Of a stretch of 9,694 bases of DNA, positions 6,605-9,694 are shown in pieces; the stretch's first letter is position 1, and the number at the start of each line of letters is the position of its first letter. The notes under the pieces were generated by a model. It was not told where the DNA came from and did not search any database. It saw only the letters and a list, made by a program, of their open reading frames with translations. The position numbers were made by a program, and so were the translations under genes. This DNA is from Microcaldota archaeon (GTDB lineage Archaea; Micrarchaeota; Micrarchaeia; Anstonellales; Anstonellaceae): positions 1 to 9,694 of the forward strand of contig JAPLWY010000066.1 in NCBI GenBank assembly GCA_026396355.1, given 5' to 3'.

Positions 6605-6613
6605 AATTTATAC
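6605..6613. promoter_or_regulatory. Single TATA element between two divergent phosphoglycerate mutase-like genes
   Basis: The plus strand reads AATTTATAC and the minus strand GTATAAATT. The centre (about 6609) is about 25 bases from the ATG at 6634 on plus and 27 from the ATG at 6583 on minus, so both genes would give leaderless mRNAs from one box. No other A/T box lies in the 50-base gap. Use in both directions is inferred. Confidence 0.6.
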
Positions 6614-6633
6614 CTTAATGGGGTTTGTCTGCC

Positions 6634-7269
6634 ATGGAAAAAGGGGAACTGGACTTTTCAGGAAGCTGGAAGCGCAGGAACATTGCAGGCGTGCGCACGC
6701 AGCCGCGCATCTATCTTTTCAGGCATGCGCAGACATACTATAACAAGAACCATTACTTTACAGGATGGAAAGACTCGCGGCTCACGCCTTTTGGAAAAGC
6801 GCAGGCGAAAAAAATCGCGCAGAAGCTGCGCGGGAAAAAAATAGACATTGCAATCTGTACCAGCCTTTCGCGCTCAAAAGACACTCTGAAGACAGTGCTC
6901 AGGTTTCACTCCGAGTGCAGGAAAGTGTTTGTGGATGACAGGATGATTGAACGAAGCTATGGGAAGCTGCAGGGGACTAGCCACAAGAAATATCAGAGGG
7001 AGCATTCTGCTGATGAGCTCCATGACATAAGGAGAAAGTATGATTATCCTCCGCCTGGCGGGGAAAGCGTCAAGATGGTGGAGAAGCGTGTGCTGCCATT
7101 CATACGGGATTTGCTTGCCTACATGAAGAAGAACCGGGTGAATGTCGCCATTTCCGCGCACGGGAATTCAATGAGACCGTTCAGGCGCTATTTTGAGAAA
7201 TTGAGCGTGAAGCAGATGATGGCAATGGAAAACCCGTGGGACGACTATTTCGAATATGCTGTGAAGTAG
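6634..7269 (+). CDS. Cofactor-dependent phosphoglycerate mutase-like protein (RHA variant)
   Basis: A histidine phosphatase of 211 residues. Its closest look is to 2,3-bisphosphoglycerate-dependent phosphoglycerate mutase: R30-H31 in LFRHAQT, HYFTGWKDSRLTPFGKAQA (40-58), R80 in CTSLSRSKDT, E106 in IERSYGKLQG, PPPGGESVKMVEKRVLPF (139-156) and the dPGM signature SAHGNSMR with H176. The usual RHG is RHA here; the phosphate-accepting histidine and its arginine are kept. A basic, 25-residue N-terminal extension precedes the first strand. I chose the ATG at 6634 because a TATA box lies 25 bases upstream; a TTG at 6625 is in frame but unlikely. The likely reaction is interconversion of 3- and 2-phosphoglycerate or removal of phosphate from a related ester. 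Its stop lies three bases from the convergent ribD end. Confidence 0.88.
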   Translation: MEKGELDFSGSWKRRNIAGVRTQPRIYLFRHAQTYYNKNHYFTGWKDSRLTPFGKAQAKKIAQKLRGKKIDIAICTSLSRSKDTLKTVLRFHSECRKVFVDDRMIERSYGKLQGTSHKKYQREHSADELHDIRRKYDYPPPGGESVKMVEKRVLPFIRDLLAYMKKNRVNVAISAHGNSMRPFRRYFEKLSVKQMMAMENPWDDYFEYAVK

Positions 7270-7272
7270 GAA

Positions 7273-7779
7273 TCAGGCGCGGGTGAAATAGCCCTCGATT
7301 ATTTTGTCGCTGCCAAGCATCCGTGTTTCTCTTCTCATTAGCTTAAGAATGACTTTTCTTGTGAAAGGGGAGAGAATGGTATTTTTCGCCGGGATTTTTT
7401 TCTGGGAAATGCAAATCGCAGCCTTGTCTGCCAGTTTTTTTTCAATTGCCTCGCGCGCAACGTGCGCGCCGCCCTCAATAAGGACTGAATAGATGCCGAT
7501 GCTTGGAAGAAGTAATAGCAGCTTTTTCAAATCGGCTTTTTCCTTTCCGCAGACAATTACTTGCGCGCCCATCTTCTCAAGCTGCCTGCGCTTTTTCCTG
7601 TCGTGCTGCGCGCTTGTCGCGATTATCACTTTCTCTTTTTTTGCGTTTTCCAGGACTTTTGAAGAAAGGGGAATTTGCAGCTTGCTGTCCAGGATTATGC
7701 GCGCGGGGTTTCTTCCGCCTCTCATCCGGCAGGTGAGGCGGGGATTGTCGGTAAGCGCTGTTCCTAGAGTATGCATCAA
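7273..7779 (-). CDS. ribD: RibD reductase domain fragment (frameshifted from the deaminase part)
   Basis: This frame holds the C-terminal reductase half of RibD, which reduces the ribosyl side chain of the pyrimidine intermediate with NAD(P)H. Visible are GTALTDNPRLTCR, the conserved NPARIILDSKLQIP, a KVLENAKKEKVIIAT stretch, the nucleotide-binding VLIEGGAHVAREAI and a C-terminal IIEGYF. It lacks the first strand of the domain (KMAQTKDG and on), which lies in the other frame upstream, and also the usual R-x-x-x-D-A-I-L-V-G stretch just before GTALTDNP. A TTG at 7779 or ATG at 7776 could start translation, but a protein beginning there would miss part of the fold. So this is best read as the back half of one broken ribD gene. 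The frame ends at a TGA at 7273. Confidence 0.8.
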   Translation of the reverse strand: MMHTLGTALTDNPRLTCRMRGGRNPARIILDSKLQIPLSSKVLENAKKEKVIIATSAQHDRKKRRQLEKMGAQVIVCGKEKADLKKLLLLLPSIGIYSVLIEGGAHVAREAIEKKLADKAAICISQKKIPAKNTILSPFTRKVILKLMRRETRMLGSDKIIEGYFTRA

Positions 7780-8314
7780 ACTGCTTTCCGCTTATGCGGA
7801 CATTGCTTTTGCCACGAATGCCGATTACGCCGTCTTTTGTCTGCGCCATTTTCAGGCAGATGAACGGCTTGCCAGTTGTGATGAACTTGAAGAATGGCTC
7901 GTTTTGCTTTTCAGATTCGCGCTGCAGCACGCCTGTTTTGACTTTGATGCCTGCTTTTTTCAATTGCTTTATGCCGTTTCCGCTTACTTTCGGGTTTTGG
8001 TCAAGCGCGCCGATTACCACGCGCGAGACGCCTGATTTTATTATCAGAGGAACGCAGGGCGGGGTTTTCTTTCCTTTGCCTGCGTGCGAGCAGGGCTCAA
8101 GCGAAACGTAAAGAGTGGCGTCTTTTGCATTCTTGCCTTTCAGTGCATTCACTTCTGCGTGCGCGCCTCCGAATTTCTCGTGGAAGCCTTCGCCAATAAT
8201 TCGCCTGTTTTTCACCAGCACTGCTCCGACAAGGGGGTTGGGGGAGACTTTGCCTTCGCCCTTTGAAGCAAGAAAGAGGCATCGTGCCATGAATTTTTCG
8301 TCTAGAGAAGGCAT
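7577..8314 (-). CDS. ribD: RibD deaminase domain with start of reductase domain; frame broken near 7777
   Basis: Bacterial-type bifunctional RibD: zinc deaminase plus reductase, acting on the pyrimidine intermediate of riboflavin synthesis. From the ATG at 8314 it shows SPNPLVGAVLV (24-34), the zinc site H52-A-E54 and C75...C87 in PCSHAGKGKKTPPC, VVIGALDQNPKVSG, then the reductase opening KPFICLKMAQTKDG and RISGKQFD. After that (about base 7777) the frame yields a Pro/Arg/Lys-rich tail with no RibD likeness up to the stop at 7577, while the reductase continues in the frame ending at 7273. The switch needs a +1 shift or a loss of 3n+2 bases, and about ten conserved residues are missing, so a deletion is likely. 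The start lies 14 bases after the ribH stop, with GCAGGT as a modest ribosome-binding site. The cysteines are spaced by 11 residues rather than the usual 8. Confidence 0.85.
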   Translation of the reverse strand: MPSLDEKFMARCLFLASKGEGKVSPNPLVGAVLVKNRRIIGEGFHEKFGGAHAEVNALKGKNAKDATLYVSLEPCSHAGKGKKTPPCVPLIIKSGVSRVVIGALDQNPKVSGNGIKQLKKAGIKVKTGVLQRESEKQNEPFFKFITTGKPFICLKMAQTKDGVIGIRGKSNVRISGKQFDAYSRNSAYRQSPPHLPDERRKKPRAHNPGQQAANSPFFKSPGKRKKRESDNRDKRAARQEKAQAA

Positions 8315-8328
8315 AGCCAAACCTGCAA

Positions 8329-8784
8329 CTAAACCCCGAGCCTTGCCATCCAAAGCGCAGCCTCGACAGAGCGGCGCGCGTATTCCTTTGTCCTTGCCTT
8401 TGCTTTTGCATAGGTGGCGCCTGGGCCGATTATGCCAAGCCCAATCGGCTTTTTCCTGCTGATTGAGATTTCCAAAAGCTTGGAGCAGATTGCGCAAGTG
8501 ATTGCCTCGTCGTGCTTTGTGTCCCCTTTTATCACTGCGCCGATTGTTGCCACTGCGTCAACATCCTTGCGGGAGAGTAGCCGGTCTGCTGCGAATGGTA
8601 TTTCAAATGCGCCAGGCACCTCGAGAATGTGCGCGACATTTGCGCCCTTGAGCTTTGCCAGCCTGACTGCCTCTGAGACCATCTGCGAAGTCATCTCAAC
8701 GTTGAAGTGGGAAACCACTATTCCCAGCCTTACCTTGCCTTTTTCCAGTGAATCACCTGTTTTGCTTATGGATTTGCCCTGCAT
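8329..8784 (-). CDS. ribH: 6,7-dimethyl-8-ribityllumazine synthase
   Basis: Lumazine synthase condenses the ribityl-amino-pyrimidine with 3,4-dihydroxy-2-butanone 4-phosphate, the penultimate step to riboflavin, usually as a pentamer or 60-mer. The 151-residue protein has the substrate loop VVSHFN (23-28), EVPGAFEIPFAA (55-66), IGAVIKGDTKHDEA (81-94) with the catalytic histidine H91, and a C-terminal GLGIIGPG followed by AKARTKEYARRSVEAAL. IKGDTKHDE is typical of archaeal and many bacterial RibH. The start ATG at 8784 overlaps the end of ribC by 32 bases, so translational coupling is likely; a GGCAGG lies a few bases upstream. The first 15 residues are polar and not conserved, so a later start cannot be ruled out. 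Confidence 0.95.
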   Translation of the reverse strand: MQGKSISKTGDSLEKGKVRLGIVVSHFNVEMTSQMVSEAVRLAKLKGANVAHILEVPGAFEIPFAADRLLSRKDVDAVATIGAVIKGDTKHDEAITCAICSKLLEISISRKKPIGLGIIGPGATYAKAKARTKEYARRSVEAALWMARLGV

Positions 8785-9265
8785 CGCGCCTGCCCTGCCT
8801 TTTGCCAGTGCCTGCGAATTTGACGAGCGCGCCTGGGTTTGAGGCGAGCAAGACTGCGTTTACTGCATGCTTTCTTGTCCTGTCCTCAAATATTGAATAA
8901 AGGTCTGATTCATTCCTGCCTTCCCACTCATGCACAAATACCTCGATTATGTGCCTGCCAATCGCAAGCTTTGCCATCTGTATGCCGATTGAAGCTTCAT
9001 GACCGCACTGAGTGTCGATTTTTTCCTTGCCCACCATGCCAAGCGTCAGGTAGGCATCGCATTTCTTTTGCTTGTGCAAAAGCAGACAGCCGACAGCCAA
9101 GTCCTTTACGCCAGGGACCGTGCTTCGGAATATTTGCACTTTGCCTGGAAAGTCGCGGTTTATCTGGTCAATTGCAAATGAAGCCATGTCTACGCGCGCA
9201 AACATCGTGTCCACTATTCCAATCCTGGCTTTTTTTCCGGTTTTTTCAGCAATCACAAGTTTCAC
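8753..9265 (-). CDS. ribC: Archaeal-type riboflavin synthase
   Basis: RibC turns two molecules of dimethyl-ribityllumazine into riboflavin and the pyrimidine by-product. This is the archaeal form, which is a paralogue of lumazine synthase and unrelated to bacterial RibE. Family marks are IGIVDTMFARVDMA (15-28), STVPGVKDLAV (about 48-58), LTLGMVG, CGHEASIGIQMAKL, HIIEVFVHE, and the ending GTGKRQGRRDAG. The start is a GTG at 9265: an AAGGAG Shine-Dalgarno sequence lies seven bases upstream, inside the end of ribB, which ends 20 bases into ribC. This adds about 12 residues before the usual family start. The overlaps on both sides (ribB 20 bases, ribH 32 bases) show a tightly coupled operon. Confidence 0.95.
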   Translation of the reverse strand: MKLVIAEKTGKKARIGIVDTMFARVDMASFAIDQINRDFPGKVQIFRSTVPGVKDLAVGCLLLHKQKKCDAYLTLGMVGKEKIDTQCGHEASIGIQMAKLAIGRHIIEVFVHEWEGRNESDLYSIFEDRTRKHAVNAVLLASNPGALVKFAGTGKRQGRRDAGQIHKQNR

Positions 9266-9694
9266 CCATTAACTCCTTGCCTTCTATGAACGGAATTTTG
9301 TGCTTTTTCGCGTATGCAATTGCTTCCTTTTTGTTTGCAGCCTTGCCGGTGTCAGAGAGCATTTCGCACAGAACTATTGCAGGTGCTGCGCCTGCGCGCT
9401 TGGCAAGCTCAACTGAAAGCTCGGTGTGCCCCTTGCGGTTTTCCAGCCCGCGTCCTGCAAGCAGGAAAACATGCCCGATTGCACGGAAGTTTCTTGCGAA
9501 TTCGCCTGCGCTGCCTTTTCTTTTCGCCAATAAGCCGAATTCGCGGATTGTTTTTGCGCGGTCATTGTCAGTGATGCCGGTGAAAGTGGAATTGTGATTG
9601 ATTGAGATGGTGAATGCTGGGTGGTCGCCATATGCCATGCGCTTCCTGCCCATTTTTGCAATAATCTTGCTTTTGGAATTCGAGTGAAGCTCGT
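9246..9694 (-). CDS. ribB: 3,4-dihydroxy-2-butanone 4-phosphate synthase, C-terminal part (5' end beyond window)
   Basis: RibB makes the four-carbon unit of riboflavin from ribulose 5-phosphate. The frame is open to the right edge, and the in-frame ATG at 9653 is internal: the codons before it continue the protein. Visible motifs are FTISINHNSTFTGITDNDRA with its T-G-x-(S/T)-x-x-D-R pattern, the GHVFLLAGRGL stretch, GHTELSVELA with the active-site histidine and nearby glutamate, and CEMLSDTG. About 149 codons are present of a usual 200-230. The INH...TFTGITDNDRA form is of the archaeal kind. The TGA at 9246 lies 20 bases inside ribC, whose Shine-Dalgarno sequence is embedded in the ribB codons for Lys-Glu. 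Confidence 0.93.
   Translation of the reverse strand, partial: ELHSNSKSKIIAKMGRKRMAYGDHPAFTISINHNSTFTGITDNDRAKTIREFGLLAKRKGSAGEFARNFRAIGHVFLLAGRGLENRKGHTELSVELAKRAGAAPAIVLCEMLSDTGKAANKKEAIAYAKKHKIPFIEGKELMGETCDC
9273..9278 (-). promoter_or_regulatory. Shine-Dalgarno sequence of ribC inside ribB
   Basis: The minus strand reads AAGGAG, seven bases before the GTG at 9265. It decides the ribC start in favour of GTG 9265 and implies coupling of ribC translation to ribB. Confidence 0.75.

Noticed and set aside
7381..7441. T-rich runs on the plus strand as a terminator for the RHA phosphoglycerate mutase gene
   Set aside because: They lie over 100 bases after the stop and are explained as the complement of lysine (AAA) codons in ribD; position gives no clear support.
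7765..7780. Programmed +1 frameshift in ribD
   Set aside because: There is no stop codon or known slippery site at the break, and a conserved stretch of residues is missing, which a simple slip would not explain.
8839..9597. Plus-strand open frame of 252 codons opposite ribB and ribC
   Set aside because: It is the complement of two certain riboflavin genes; its sequence is Cys/Ser/Pro-rich as expected for an antisense shadow.

Overview
The window reads as archaeal genomic DNA, very compact and carrying no rRNA, tRNA, CRISPR or mobile element that I can see. The evidence for an archaeon is an XPD/Rad3-type Fe-S helicase, a TrpB2-type tryptophan synthase beta chain, an archaeal-type riboflavin synthase (RibC, a lumazine-synthase paralogue rather than the bacterial RibE), TATA-box promoters about 24-28 bases ahead of start codons (leaderless or nearly so), and an oligo-T terminator. 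A small-genome or DPANN-like lineage would fit, but nothing in the window proves it.

Left part (1-3045): the N-terminal end of a secreted, sequon-rich protein (minus strand, running off the left edge) diverges from a Nudix-fold protein whose catalytic glutamates are gone and whose 3' end looks frameshifted. A long XPD-type DNA helicase follows at once on the same strand. Middle (3042-5826): a stand-alone DNA polymerase B-like 3'-5' exonuclease converges on the helicase with a 4-base overlap. Divergent from the exonuclease is a MarC-family membrane protein, apparently driven from the same A/T box. TrpB2 converges on marC across a purine-rich tract that is a T-rich terminator for trpB2. Its promoter region has a TATA box, a good Shine-Dalgarno sequence and an upstream inverted repeat.

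Right part (5951-9694): two histidine-phosphatase/phosphoglycerate-mutase paralogues point away from each other around one TATA element. The second converges, with a 3-base gap, on a minus-strand riboflavin operon in the order ribB (partial, off the right edge), ribC, ribH, ribD. The operon genes overlap or are spaced by only a few bases. Together they would make ribulose-5-phosphate into the four-carbon unit (RibB), carry the pyrimidine branch through deamination and reduction (RibD), condense the two to lumazine (RibH) and dismutate lumazine to riboflavin (RibC). ribD is a bacterial-style deaminase-reductase fusion, but its reading frame is broken between the domains and about ten conserved residues are missing at the break.

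The most interesting points are the broken ribD in an otherwise intact riboflavin operon, the hybrid bacterial/archaeal make-up of that operon, the catalytically dead Nudix protein next to an XPD helicase, and two divergent promoters that appear to share a single TATA box. I found no clear-cut new multi-gene system.
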